DNA of 64,000 nt from Filobasidium wieringae (Eukaryota > Basidiomycota > Tremellomycetes > Filobasidiales > Filobasidiaceae). The notes below the pieces were generated by a model. The model was given only the letters and a program-made list of their open reading frames with translations, made no database searches and had not been told where the DNA came from. Below are positions 33,329 to 45,928 of this stretch, in pieces. The position numbers and the translations under genes are program-made. The stretch covers positions 334,731 to 398,730 of the forward strand of contig BCIV01000016.1 in the NCBI GenBank assembly GCA_001600055.1. The letters run 5' to 3'. Numbering within the stretch: position 1 is the first letter of the stretch; each line of letters starts with the position of its first letter.

Positions 33329-35618
33329 TCAGACCAAGTCTGCAACACCCGCAGGCATTTCATCGACCTGACAACTACAACACGCAAAGTAGTCAGTTTG
33401 TATAGCCATGCACAAATAGTTTGGATATATATATATACCTATAGAACTATTGTGTTATCATGTAACCATGATGCAATGCAGCAGGAGAAAAATGCTGTCT
33501 GAGCCATGGCACCGGTTTCAACGCAAATTCGCACTCACCTGCTCGATATCGCGAAGGATACGGACATCTTCGACAGTCTGTGTTCGGAATGATTTAGCAA
33601 GCATCTTAGCAAAATTTAGAAACCCGCTTGGCGTGACTTACGACGAAGTTGATAGCTGAAATTCATGCATGCCCATCTGTCAATTATCCACAAGCAGACT
33701 GAAAGCTGATAATTCTGACTTACCAACACCCTTTCGGCCAAATCGACCGCTTCGTCCGATTCTGTGTAGGTAAGCCTCACGAGATGACGGCAAGTCATAA
33801 TTGATGACAAGTGAAACTTGTTGAACATCGATTCCTCGAGCCCAGACGTCAGTCGTGATAAGAACACGACTGGTAGAAACAGAGAGGAGGAGAGAGACTC
33901 AGTGCGTTTGTGTTTGCGATGATGGTCAGACGCGATAAAAACATACGATTGACCGCCTCGGAACTCTCCCATAATTGCGTCGCGTTCCTTCTGCGGCATA
34001 TCCCCATGCATACTGCTCACAGTGAAATTGGCTTCTCGAAGCTTCTCGGTGAGCCAGTCGACTTTCCTACGCGTGTTACAGAAAACTACAGCCTGGGTGA
34101 TAGTCAGGCTAGACAAAAGGGGTAAGTTCAGTTCCATACATGCAGTAATACGATAGGCGAGCGGTAACACACGTGTCATACAGGTCGAAAAGAGTTTCGG
34201 CCTTGTAGTCCTCCTATAAAGATATTTCAGTATGTATGTCAGGAATGGTTTGGTATCTCGTACCTTTTCCACCGCAACGAAAAATTGCTTAATACCTTCC
34301 AAAGTTAATTCGTCACGCTTCACCAGGACTCTGAATGCCTTCCGCCTCAATACAGGTCCGAGGTAAAGAAGGTAGAAGGTGGGACTGACCTGATAGGGTC
34401 AGTCATGAATCGCTGAGTCATTTCCAGCACATCATGAGGAAGAGTAGCACTCAGAATGACAACCTGCGTCGCAGGAGGAAGATAACGGTAGATGTCATAG
34501 ATTTGATCCTTAAAGCCCTGGTTAAGTAGTTCGTCACTGCAGATGACCAACTGGTACGATCAGCGAGAGTACGTGATCAGGAAGTAACGAGTCGACGGAC
34601 CTCTCATCTAGGACAAGCATCTGGATTACGCATAAATAGACTGAGCCAAGTGCAACAAGTGAATCGCTCATAGGCTAACCTTGATGTTTCGGGTGCGAAG
34701 GTTCCTCCTCCTGATCATGTCAAAGACCCTTCCAGGAGTTCCGCTCACGACGTGTTGTCCATACTCCAGCTTCTTGATGTCCTCTCCGACACTAGTACCC
34801 CCGATACAGGCGTGGCATTGGACGTTCATGTAGTCTCCCAAAGCAAGGACGACATTCTGGATTTGAACAGCGAGTTCTCGTGTGGGGGAAAGGATAAGTG
34901 CTTGAGTTTCCCTGATAGAGGTGTCGATGGACTGTAGGACAGAGATGGAAAAGGTAGCGGTTTTACCAGTTCCTGATTGAGCCTGTGCTATGACGTCTCG
35001 TCCAGATACAATCGGGTTGATAGCTCGTTGTTGGATTGCGGATGGCTTCTCGAAGTCTGTGGGTTCGATTGTCAGCTGCAGACAAGGCGAATAGTATACC
35101 GCAGTTTAGTCTCACTATAAGCATAGATTCCACGAATGAGATCTTCCTTCAAACCCATAGATTCGACTGTTCGTTATACAAATGACCAGAAATATGGTAC
35201 CAGAAACAGGACGAGGCAAATACAAATGTGGTCAGTCATAGTCGCTTGTCAAGAAACAATCGTACTCACAAGTAGGGCACTGATCGAGAAAAGTGACAAG
35301 CACCACAAAAAATGAGCTTCCACTTTCCTCAAATGCAAGTCCTCTTGACCGATCTTGGTAGAGTATCCTGCTGATACGCTATGAATGCTGCTTCCATACT
35401 CACGACTTTGACAGAGCCTGAAGACTCGAAAACAAGCTTTTCGTCACCTCTGAGAGCAATATGATGGGATAAACCGCGAGCATAAGCAGCTTTCTCGTTG
35501 TTACCTTCGCATATGAGAGCTCAACTTACGGATTTAGCTGTAAGATTCAAGAGAGGGAATGTAAGTAATTGTCTTTTGGCCAGCACTCAAGATCAGTAGC
35601 ACGGCTTACGTTTGCCAT
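33329..35618 (-). CDS. FAL1: DEAD-box RNA helicase Fal1/eIF4A-III
   Basis: ATP-dependent RNA helicase of the eIF4A-III type: exon-junction complex core in most eukaryotes, 18S rRNA processing in yeast. Motifs in order: [11 protein letters not shown] (Q motif), AQSGTGKT (I), PTRELA (Ia), GGT, TPGR (Ib), DESD (II, the Fal1/eIF4AIII variant of DEAD, split by an intron), SATLP (III), then [40 protein letters not shown] and [13 protein letters not shown]. Fal1-type residues [20 protein letters not shown] and HGDMPQKE separate it from translation eIF4A. The N-terminus needs an exon with ATGGCAAAC (35618-35610), an 8-nt exon (35537-35530), an exon reading [15 protein letters not shown] and a 10-nt exon (35279-35270) giving CPTF before [16 protein letters not shown]. 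The end is [12 protein letters not shown] at 33329; the junction just before that last exon is uncertain. Confidence 0.93.
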
Positions 35619-35921
35619 ATTGATTCTCAAAATCTGACTGGTTATGTGCAGAGATCTTGGATGAAAAGGAAGGATATCGTGTATCGTTTGTAGTTTGCAG
35701 ACGAAACTGAGGTCATGAACGAAACAAGTCCAGGACAGCTTAGATGAGGTAACGTCGCATGCAGGGCGTTGGATCACGTGAAAAGCTAACCGCCAGGATA
35801 ACGATGCATGCATGTGTACGAATGATCAGACCTGCTTCTATATGACCCATCACTTTGCTGTAGATCAAGCCTTCTCGCCCTCGGAATACGCAATCAAGTC
35901 TTGCGATCTACGTTACATCCC
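35619..35921. promoter_or_regulatory. divergent promoter between FAL1 and PRP9 with an E-box
   Basis: 303 bp between two starts on opposite strands, both for RNA-processing factors. TCACGTGA lies at 35774-35781, roughly in the middle. No other feature was found. Confidence 0.55.
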
Positions 35922-37919
35922 ATGGAATCTATCATTGAAATCCAGCGTCAATCGCAGGAGGAGATCGAGCGTTATGAACAAGCTTTAGCGGACATCTTGA
36001 CCAAGCCTACCGTTGGAGTAAGGTCGAATGAAATAGCTTAGGTTGTTCCTGTCCCAAGCTGATGAAGCTTTACGAACACAGGCTCGGGCTAATTTGAGGA
36101 ACCAGCATAAGGCGCTAGATGTCCTTAACAGAATAGCAGAGAGACAAATGTCGCTGCGTAAACTGTATGAGGACAAGGATGGGTTCGTCGACTTTCTCCC
36201 CGCTCCTCCAGTAGAGACTGGCTGACCATTTTTATTGCGTACAGATTACGAGCAGCAGAGATTGCTGCTCTTTCAACTCCTTCCTCTTCCTCTAGTACGA
36301 ACGATCTCTCCGAGTTTTACTCGCGATTGGACAAGATCAAGTCATATCATGCGAGGCACCCAAATGTAGAGTCGGAAACCAGGAACTTCATCAGAGGTGT
36401 GCATCAATTGGTCGAAGGCGACGGATTGAACCGGATTCGTGGAGAAGATGGAGAGGAAGACATTATCGATCGTACGTCTATTGCTACCGGTAGAAAGAAG
36501 AAATCGGCGATTTAAGAGCAATACATACTATAGCACTGGACTCGATGTTCACCGGAGAGGAAGGCATGGGTCGTTACCTTGACCTTAACATTGCTCATAC
36601 GCAGTATGTCAACTTGAAAGGGGCTAAAAGGTAAGTCTCGTGATTACGCTCTGTCCCTATCAGTATTAAACTCAGGCCAATCGATACAGGCTGAGTTATA
36701 TGCAGTATCTTGCCTTGCTGGCTAAAGGTCGAATTGTGGAAGAGATAAGTCAAAAAGAAAAGGAAGGAACGGCGTATCTTGAGTGATTTATAAACCTGCT
36801 CTGTATTGCAGCTGAAGTATAGCTGACGAGACGCTGATCTTTTTAGTTATGTCCAAAACCTCAACTCGTATTTGATCGACTTTCTGCGGAGGACCCATCC
36901 CCTCAAGATGGGCGAGATAGAGAACGCCCTTAAACCAGTAGAGAAGGAGTTCGAGACAGATTGGTCTGCTGGCAAGGTGGACGGATGGCAAAAGAACATG
37001 GTTGACCAGATCGATGACTCAGATACAGCTGGTCTGCCCAAGAGCTTCTGGTGTGCAGTTTGTGAGTAAGAAATTTCTCGAGCAAGGTAGAGTTTAGCCT
37101 GATCCGTCATCTGCAGGCCGCAAAAGCTACGCAAAGCAGACAGTGTACGACGCGCATCTGACTTCCAAAAAGCACATAAAGGCAGCAGAGAGACTAGACG
37201 GTCAGGATGGTACTGAAAAGCAGGAGACAAACGCAGCGTCCAATACGCAATTCGCGAATCTGCAACACACCTCCAGGAGCTACAAGTCTGCTCTGCTGAC
37301 CCGTTTGACTGAGACAATCCTATTCCTACCACCTATCCCATCTCTCGTCGATGACACTCAGCAAAACATCGAACGTCGATCGGCTTTGACGGCTCGGGAA
37401 CGGGAGCAAGAATTAGAAGAGCGCGTTGATGAGGTCCCACCAGACGTAGGACCGAATGAGACTCCCGAAGAGGCCGAAGAAAGGATTTACAATCCTCTGA
37501 AGCTCCCGCTTGGATGGGATGGCAAACCTATCCCGTACTGGTTATACAAACTGCACGGGTTGGGGGTCGAGTACAAATGCGAAATTTGCTCTGACTTTGT
37601 GTACATGGGTAGAAAAGCGTTTGATAGGCATTTCCAGGAGAGCAGGCATGCGTTTGGTATGAGGGCTCTCGGCTTGCCAAATACCAAACATTTCCACGAA
37701 ATTACAAAGATCCAAGATGCTCTAGCTTGTGAGTAAACGCGAGTGATTGTCTGGGCCATCCGGTGCTGACAGTCTCTGCATACAGTGGCAGAAAGACTGA
37801 AGCAAGAGGGACGAGCAGAACAGCACGCGACCGAAAGAACTGAGGAATTCGAGGATGCCGATGGTAATGTCTATGACAAAAAGACCTACGACGATCTCAA
37901 GAGGCAGGGTTTGATCTGA
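35922..37919 (+). CDS. PRP9: splicing factor SF3a subunit 3 (SF3a60/Prp9)
   Basis: Subunit of SF3a in the U2 snRNP, needed for prespliceosome assembly. The start at 35922 gives MESIIEIQRQSQEEIERYEQ then ALADILTKPTVG. A 64-nt intron (36018-36081, acceptor ACACAG) leads in frame to ARANLRNQHKALDVLNRIAE, matching the SF3A3 N-terminal helix. Later blocks are KLYEDKDG, LSEFYSRLDKIKSYHARHPN, GRYLDLNIAHTQYVNLKGAK, YLALLAKGRIVEEIS and YLIDFLRRTHPL. Then FWCAVCRKSYAKQTVYDAHL and TSKKHIKAAE form the first C2H2 zinc finger (matrin type). The C-terminal finger is YKCEICSDFVYMGRKAFDRH, followed by FQESRHAFGMRALGLPNTKH. The protein ends YDDLKRQGLI. The length fits the family. Confidence 0.94.
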
Positions 37920-38028
37920 CCGAACATGTAACGTTGAAACATTGCGATGGAATACCTGTACAAGCACCATCGATATTGCAACCATCTCAAGTCTAGTAGT
38001 CATCCATACACGCGCCCCTCTACCGTTA
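37920..38028. other. short convergent intergenic region
   Basis: 109 bp between the stops of PRP9 and STT4 on opposite strands. The two 3' UTRs must overlap or be very short. Confidence 0.6.
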
Positions 38029-41000
38029 TCAGTACGGAATTCCGTTCTGCAAACGCTGGAACTCGTCGTAAACCACCGAGCGGTAATTCTCATAAGCGTT
38101 CTTGATGATGCCTGCCATGTAGTCGGCTGCTGCGCGTTCGCTGAGCTGCAGCTGGAACCGGTCTCTTAGCCGCTTGATTGTCGGCTCTCCTTTGAATGAC
38201 GGCAAGCCAGTGCCGAGCATCAGATGGACTGTATCGACAAGCTGATCCGCGTACGGTCGTATAGCGAGGAACGCTTTGATCGTAAGATCGCTGAACATCT
38301 TGAATCCCTGGCTATCGCGTCCACCCATCAGCGAAACCATCTCATGGTTCAGCTTGAAACTATTGGGTTCAAACTTGACACCTCCAGGACGTGGAAAGGC
38401 AATGTAAAGGTAAGCGGCGGGCGCGTCCAGATAATCTGATGGAATACTCATCTATGTCGAAGAGGAATCCAAAGTCTATATGCACGATATGCCCTTCACC
38501 ATCAATCATGATGTTTCCGTTGTGTCTATCCTTGATTTGCAAGATATAACAAGCGACCGAATAGGCAGCCATTGACTGGATAAAGTTAAGGCGAGCTTTT
38601 TGAAAAGTTACCGTGTCACTCGCTCCGTATTTATCCAAGAAGTAACCGTGCAGATCGTTAATTTTAGCTCTGCCCATCTCGTCACGCGACGTAGCGTTGG
38701 GAACGACATCGATAACCCCGCACTGTCGGGCATGTCAGAACCTGAGAGCTGGCTGTATGAAAAGTCAAAAACTGAAACTCACACCAGGAGCAGTAGCTGT
38801 TACTCTGTAAGGAAACAAGTACAGCACTAGACCCGCCTTCAAGAAGACGTTCTTGAACATGGCGATGATTTGAAGGGCGAGCACGTCTTGCCGGCAATCG
38901 TCTCCGACTTTGAAGATGGCGGCTTGCCAAACATCGTAATTCACTTTTCGCAAGCCTTCGTTTTCGTTGCCGGTCGGATCGTCATCATAATCATATCTCT
39001 CCTTGCGAACCTTGAAAGTAGCCATGAACGGAGCCTAGAAAGTGAAAATCATCTGTCAGCCTTAGCGAACCGATCACCATCGGAGCAACGTGCCTTCGCA
39101 TGACTCTGTAGAGGCCGTCCAGACTTCCGGTCCAGATCAATTACGACTCCATCAGGGTTACTTGGCAGATATACTCCCACTGAAACCTCGATCTTTGCCA
39201 TCTCCTCGTCAATTTTAGCCTGGACACCAAATAGGGTACATGAGATGATGGAACCCAACATGACTTTCGGAATTGTTTACCTTCTTCTCCTGCTTCGTCT
39301 TCTTGATGAAAGGTTTTAGCTTGCCAGAGATGGAAGTGACCTCGTTGAAGAATCCAAACTCAAGATCGTAGAAATCGCGGGCTTTGCCTGACAAGGCAGC
39401 GACCACCATGTCAACCATGCGGTCAAGTTGCGGTTTCATAGGATCCGGCTGTGAACCAGTAGTTCAGTCGACCGAAATGTAGGGACTGAGTCTGCGAGGA
39501 TAATTACCACTTCACCCGCGTCGTCTTTGAAGCAGTTGGCTTTCATGTTCCAGATGATTTGATGACAAAAGAGCTGAGATATTTTGGATGTCTCAAACAC
39601 GAAGCGCTCCACATATCCTGTTGATTGTAGCTCAGTCAAGGGTGTTCTCGACCGCTTCCATCACAATATCAAGCTCACCTGCACCATCGGAGCGGAGGGC
39701 CTGGACAACTTGTGGCACGAAGAAAAACGTTAGATCCACTGGATACTGCTCCAATGTTCGCATGGCGTATTGCAAAACGAGTGGATTGTTTCGATAACGT
39801 GGTTGGTAATACACCACAGCTGTTACTGGTGGCGCAGGAGCCCATAGTGAGAGCCACTGTAGTCGAACGAAATTGTCAATAGTCGCCTTCGGCATATGTA
39901 TACTCTGAGATGCCTGACCTTTAGGCTTGGGACGGCTGCCATCTCGAGCTGATCACCAAGGAGGAAATGCAAAGCCTCTGGAACATCGATAACTGCCTTA
40001 GGATGGAGTTTGACCAGCCGAGAGATCTCGATTTGTACTGGTCCAACTTTGAAACGCTCTCCCATATGAATCGCCGCAGCAGGAGAGATCCTCCACGCGC
40101 GCCTGACGAGTGCGGGCCATTGTTCCTGTACGCGAAGAAAACAGAACTCAGCCTGAGTCAACGGGCTTGAGCCAGGCTACAACGCGCACAGCAGTAATAG
40201 TAGCCTCCATGGCATCTCGCGTGCCTGAGGACCGTAAAGACGCGCCTGCCGGGCTGTTCCATACTGATAGTCTTGAAATTTCGTTCTCGATCAGCAATTG
40301 TATCAATCGCGAACGCTCGGCGTGTTGAAAAGCGTAGTCCCGTAGGGAAGAATAGCCTAAAAATAGACATGTAAGATTGAAGGATCAAGATATGTAAACA
40401 ATACCCACTGGGCAATGCGAAGGGTGGAGGTCGATCGGGTATCGACGACACGCTGTGATCCCCACGAACATGATCATTTTGAAAGGCTTTCAAGACTTCG
40501 CCTAATAACATTATTTCAGCTTGAACTTGGATTCGGTTACTTCCAAATGACCACCTATGGCGATTGAGCGGTAAGTATCCTATCGACGAAATTTTTCAGG
40601 ACGATCGACCTACATCGGTCGAGCGGCAAACCATGAGAGGGTTGCCTCGTAGATCGCATCTCGAAACTTGAGCTCCGATATCATCTCCAACTTGCTGCTA
40701 GCTAGCACTTGCAAAGCAAACAAAACCAGGGAGAATCGGAGTTCTCGAGCGAGCGGATGCGTGCTGAGGTGTCAGACTCCGTGAGCACGCTTCGGGCCGT
40801 CGAAGACTTCGACCGAAGTGCTGCTTTACGCACCTCATTTGCGCATGCGCCGCGAAGGATCGCGCCAGCATGCGGAAGGTAGCGCCCATAATGCCAGGCT
40901 CACGATATTTGACCGCTTGAAAGCGACTGGAAATCACTGATGTAAGAAGCAAGTGAGGTTGAAGTGATCGCTTGATGAGTGCCATCTCATGATCCATAAC

Positions 41001-44000
41001 CGATTTTGTTGTAGGAGAATATTCAATTGGCTTTTCGAATGGTCCAATTGAGCTAATAGATGATACTAACGGTCAGATAAACTGCGGAGTGCGACGATAG
41101 GTTCTACGCTTACTGCAGTTCGGCGTTGAAAAGCCCTCGGCTATTCTTGATCGTCCATAGCCATCCATCGGAGATCTCGCTTGAGAGCGCTACTTCAACG
41201 TCCGGGCGCTCACTCAATAGCCAGGTCCAAGCGTCTACCCCAGCAGCGATGCCTAAAGCGGTAAATGAGCGAATAGGCAATGCTACCAGGTAATGCAAGA
41301 TGTCCCGGTCGATCTATCAAGGAGGGGTTATTCAATTGAGATCCTCCAAGGTTTCGTTTTTAGTCACCTACGGATGCTGAAGCTGACAAGACTGATACAG
41401 CTCGCAACAGAATACGTCTTAGGGACTGCACAGGTAACGTGCCGGATTTATGCTGGATGTTAGCGGCAGCCTCTGCCATTTGCTGCCTGAACGCAGTCAA
41501 TTCATCTGTAGAGGATGCAAGGGGGGCCTTCTGCCCTAGATTATTCAGACCTGAGGAGCAGTAGGAGTTAGTGCAAAGCTTACAATGGCAAGATCTTACA
41601 TACCGGTATTCAGCACAATCCTAGCACCGGATAGTTCTCCAGAATAGAAGTTCTTGGCGGCGAATTGGCTGGCGAAAAGATTTGCACTATCTGGTAACCA
41701 CCCTCCGATTTCTGGCATTGCTGCTGAAAACATGGACAGTGTTAAAAGCCGGGTTCGCTCACGATACGACGAATGCCTGTATTCACCTTCTTGCCGGTCG
41801 AGCCTTGAGATAGCCTTGGCATATTTTAACGCTACCCCAGCTCCCATCTCCACGTTATCGAGTAGAAGCGTGTCACGACTCTTGCGTAAATATTTCTGAT
41901 ATTAGATAAAAGGGTGAGCGTTCGTCGGACATAACAACCCGACTGGATTCACCTGAAGAATCGTTTGCATTTCTATGGGTGCCCGGCCGATCGCCAAATC
42001 TAGCCAGCGACATGCGTGGTTGTATAACTGCGTTACCATTCCATTGCGGACCGCGTAGTCATCAGTCAACTCCAAACGAAGGTCCATTTTGTCAGACAGG
42101 TATTGATGAATCGGAGAATACTAGTAATGTAAACAGTCAGGTAAGCGGTACGTCAAGGACACAGACTAAGGATGTTTGACGCACCTCATCTGTCAAAGTA
42201 TCCTCGCAACTTCGCCTCAACAGGGTCAATATTTCCAGGAGAACAAATACAATCTCTCGATCGCACATCAGGGCAGCAAAGGATGTCAAAATTGTGTCAA
42301 GGTGCCGAAGCGCCATGACGCGGACCTTCCGGTATCGATGAGTTGTTGCGATCAACAAACTCCTAACCTCCTCACTGATAGTATCTCCGCGCATTGAATG
42401 CTCCAGGACAGCCGCGGACGTGTGCAAAAGAAATGTTTTTATGATCTGTAGCGGGACCAAGCTTCAGAAGTAAGGAATGGATTCAATTCAATCAATGACT
42501 AACCTTTTGAGAAATCAATTCAAGCGGTCGCGCAAGAGCGCTTTCATTGATAGAAGCATTGCCAAAGTACCGTAGATGTATGGACGGTCTGTCCGCGTGC
42601 ATCCGAAGCACTTCCAGATCATGAACGGTTTGAAGGAAAACGATCATAGGCAAACTCAAGCTACGGATTTCGCGTTCAATTATAGGTACGGCTGAAGACA
42701 AAGTCGACCGTTGCCGAGTAGTGACCTAACGGATCGAGCTGATGTAAGCAACAAATCGGCCTTCAGATTTCGTAACATACCGCAACGGCATAGTCCCGTC
42801 TGAATATCGAGTTATATTCGAGAACGCTGGAGACGAAGTCCCGTTCTGCTTCCAATACCAGAGCGGGAGTTTTCGCTGCGATCCTAGTCAGAGCGTGAGT
42901 CGTAGCCTCGGTCATGTGCGGTGATGTTGGATTGGTCAGACCAAGAAGGGTACAGAGCAACCACATGTTGCGGAAGCTGCTTAGAAGCTCCTGATTAGGT
43001 ACATCTTCGACCTGGCATGCAGAATTAGCGAGTAGCGCGTCAATCGGGAGGAGCATGGCAGCTAGTTGCGAGGTCAACTCATCGCTCCGGCATGTCACTT
43101 CTTTTTCGGATTCTTTAACATGACGAGACATGCTCTGGGTTTGTATTTGAGCACCCTTGTCGATAAAAAGTGAGAGCAATTCTTCCAAAAAGGACCGACT
43201 AGCGTTCAGACTAGAATACAAGAATCCTTTTGCAAGGCTCGTTTGCGCAGCTAACACTGCATTGGAGCTGAACCTGGGATCTTCGGGGTAGCTAGAGCGG
43301 GAGATCGCAGAGAAAGCAGCGATCACTTCTGACAATGCAGACTCAGGGGCGCGCAAACCCAGAGATACCAGATTGGTGACGATGGAAGATTCGGTCGGAG
43401 AATCAGCTCCGCGTAGACGTTGCAACAACATCGTTATGGCGACTTGATATGTCTGTGACGAAAGTTTCAGCGAACAGTCACAATCCATTCGTCTTACCTT
43501 ACCTCTTGATTGTCGATCTCAATGGCTAACCTTGAGACCAAATCGATGGTGCTTGTCCCGGTCATCTTGGTGGAGTCGGTAGCCTTTCCTTGCGAAATTG
43601 TGCCTTCCCGTGCACGCTTAGCACCCAAGAAAGTGATCGCGGTAGACCTCATCGACGGAGCCCGCGTTACATCGAGAACAGAGGTACCGTGGGAAGCAGT
43701 ATGCAACAGTGAGTATAACGTCGAGGTGACCATGTCGTCGTTCGGCATGGTCTGAACACACCGATAACGGTCAGCCATATAATGACCTGGTATTTTTGCA
43801 GCCGCTTACCTTGACACATATGGCTAAGCACTTGGCAGTGGCTGTCATGAGGCCTTGTACGTCGATCCCCGTGCCTGCCATCTCGACCTCCAGGATTGGA
43901 AGAAGCGAGACAGCGAATTTTCGAACATTTTGAATCAAAGACGCTCCCAGGTAAGAAAAGCTAATATCAGCAGGGGGAATACTGTAAGCTCTGATCTGAC

Positions 44001-45790
44001 AATTATGATAAAAAGATACGCTTACTTTAGAGCAAGGATACCGATACAGGACAGCGCCATTTCCAAGGTACCAGGGTTCTGTGAAGGTGTCTTGTCGCTT
44101 AGCAAAAGTTTGAGCCTAGTGATCTGTACGTCATCTGCCTGTTTAGCATGCAACGATGCCAAGGTCAAAAGTTTCTGTTTCAAATTTGGTGGTGATCAGA
44201 ACCTTCCTTATGGCCTACTCAATCAAGAAACGCACCAAGATAGCGGCCATTGTCACGTTCTCCAGATTATCAGCCCCTATGACACGTGTGTCGTCTATGC
44301 CTCCTCGCTGAAGCATCCCAGTTCCGATACCGATACCAGAGCCATTCATTATTTCATCCCACCATTGGACTGCAGCCGATGCAACGTTCTGTAGCGCCCG
44401 TTTGCCTGTTCCGGCATCGATATCACTAAGATAGACAGCTTGTGCGGACTCTGAAGCCGCTCGCATGGTCAGTGTTTCAAAGCAGATATCGTTTGGCACA
44501 GCCTCTTCCGTTAAAGAAGGCATGGTACAGCTGGTACCTGCGTTCGAAATTGTAGACCGCTTATAGCACGATTTTGCGCTAACCAATGCTTGATTGAGAA
44601 GGCTGCCTTCCATTTGCAACACCATGTTCACCATATACATCGCCGAGAATCGACGAAGGATATCGCTTGGCGTGTATATCTGCGAATACCCCTTGGTTTC
44701 AGGAGGATTGGACTTTATGACGCCGTCCCTATCTGAAGTTGAGACTGGAGAGCCCCCATCAGAATTGTAGAGAGAGCCTTGTATGGTCTCAGTGACCGAA
44801 GGAGAGGCTAAAGCATTGATAGAGTTTATCAATCTCAGCAGTATATACGGCGTCATGCTCGTAAAAGGGGCAGAAAGTAGAACGCGGTGGTAACTTGATA
44901 GCAGTATGACGGCAGTCGCTGACGATCCTTGCCATCAGATAAAAGGCCTCAATATGGTTTCCGATCCAACGAACTAACCGGCTTGATATTCGTTTGAGCT
45001 GGTCAATCCTGCTTGAAGCCTCTCTACGAATTCACACAACAAGTCTACTGCTTCATGTGCGACGCCTTCGTCAGCTGCTGTCATGTGTATCAGAGCCTGA
45101 ATCAAATTCTGGCCGATGCGATCGATGTTATGCGTGTTTACTAGCAGGTGTTGCTTTAGTCTAATGTCTTTCTCTCGCCTTCAACACTCACCACCGCGAC
45201 CTCCGCTAGTTGAGGGTCCATTCCAATTACAACCCTGGTGGACATCGCGACACAGTCTGCCGAGAATGCTTAGACAGTCTGGCAAGCGACTCGATTCTAC
45301 TGGTAGAGCTTGAGCATAATGGCAGTAGGAAATAACAGAGTGTATGTTCGTCTCGCTCTATGACAAAACACCGTAAATGTCAAGTCGAGCGAGGGTACAT
45401 TGGCTCATACCTACCCATACTTCCACATTTGACAAATCGTTTGAAAAATTTCCGGGAAGGCCTGAAATCAGGTACTCAATCCCATCGTCAGACTTCGTGG
45501 ATACATTCGCGGATAAGGTTGTTGCCAGTGATTGGAGAATCAACAACTCCAGGTCGGGCGTGTCCAAACTAGCAATCATAGCAGATCAGCCCACAATTTT
45601 ACAAGCAGAAAACCAGTGTGAAACTTGCCAGTCCATGTCTTAGAATCTTGGAGAATTACGAAACTAAAAGCTAGTCCAGTGGATCTTACTTCATGCTTGT
45701 AGAAGGTACTTGAGAGGCCTTGATCATATCGAGGTTACGAATATGATCCCGGTAAAGCAATTTGCTTCCGATGATTCCTGGATCGGCCAT
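38029..45790 (-). CDS. STT4: phosphatidylinositol 4-kinase type III alpha (Stt4)
   Basis: Makes the plasma-membrane PI4P pool and acts with Efr3/Ypp1 scaffolds. The start at 45790 gives [20 protein letters not shown]; the first intron joins it to [20 protein letters not shown]. The first 5 kb encode a helical-repeat solenoid in many exons (for example 44856-44215, 43488-42763, 42460-42137), with little sequence conservation. The lipid-kinase unique/helical domain begins around 39.9 kb ([20 protein letters not shown], then [20 protein letters not shown]). Catalytic domain: [20 protein letters not shown] (phosphate loop), [20 protein letters not shown] with FGFLFDI (catalytic loop and DFG), and [11 protein letters not shown]. 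It ends [14 protein letters not shown] at 38029, the short C-terminal helix of the family. Total length fits a protein of about 1,900 residues (my estimate). Exon boundaries in the solenoid were not all resolved. Confidence 0.93.
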
Positions 45791-45928
45791 CTCTCGTATT
45801 CAAAATGGTCTACGAGCTGTTGCGCCTGCTGCAGCTGCTGCAAGATAGACATTGCAACGATCCTACCAGGGACCTGGGCACACAAGCGCTCCTCTATAGT
45901 TCATCTCACGGTTTTCTTCGCTTCGCTC
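45791..45928. promoter_or_regulatory. compact bidirectional promoter of STT4 and MON2
   Basis: Only about 140 bp separate the STT4 start (45790, minus) from the best MON2 start (45929, plus). Two of the largest genes of the window must share this segment as promoter and leader. It contains a CAGCTGCTGCAG-type palindromic stretch (about 45832-45845). No TATA box is clear. Confidence 0.6.

Noticed and set aside
36018..36081. Apparent 19-nt intron or frameshift in PRP9
   Set aside because: Using the acceptor at CCCAAG gives a phase conflict, but the acceptor ACACAG at 36081 makes a normal 64-nt intron in frame.
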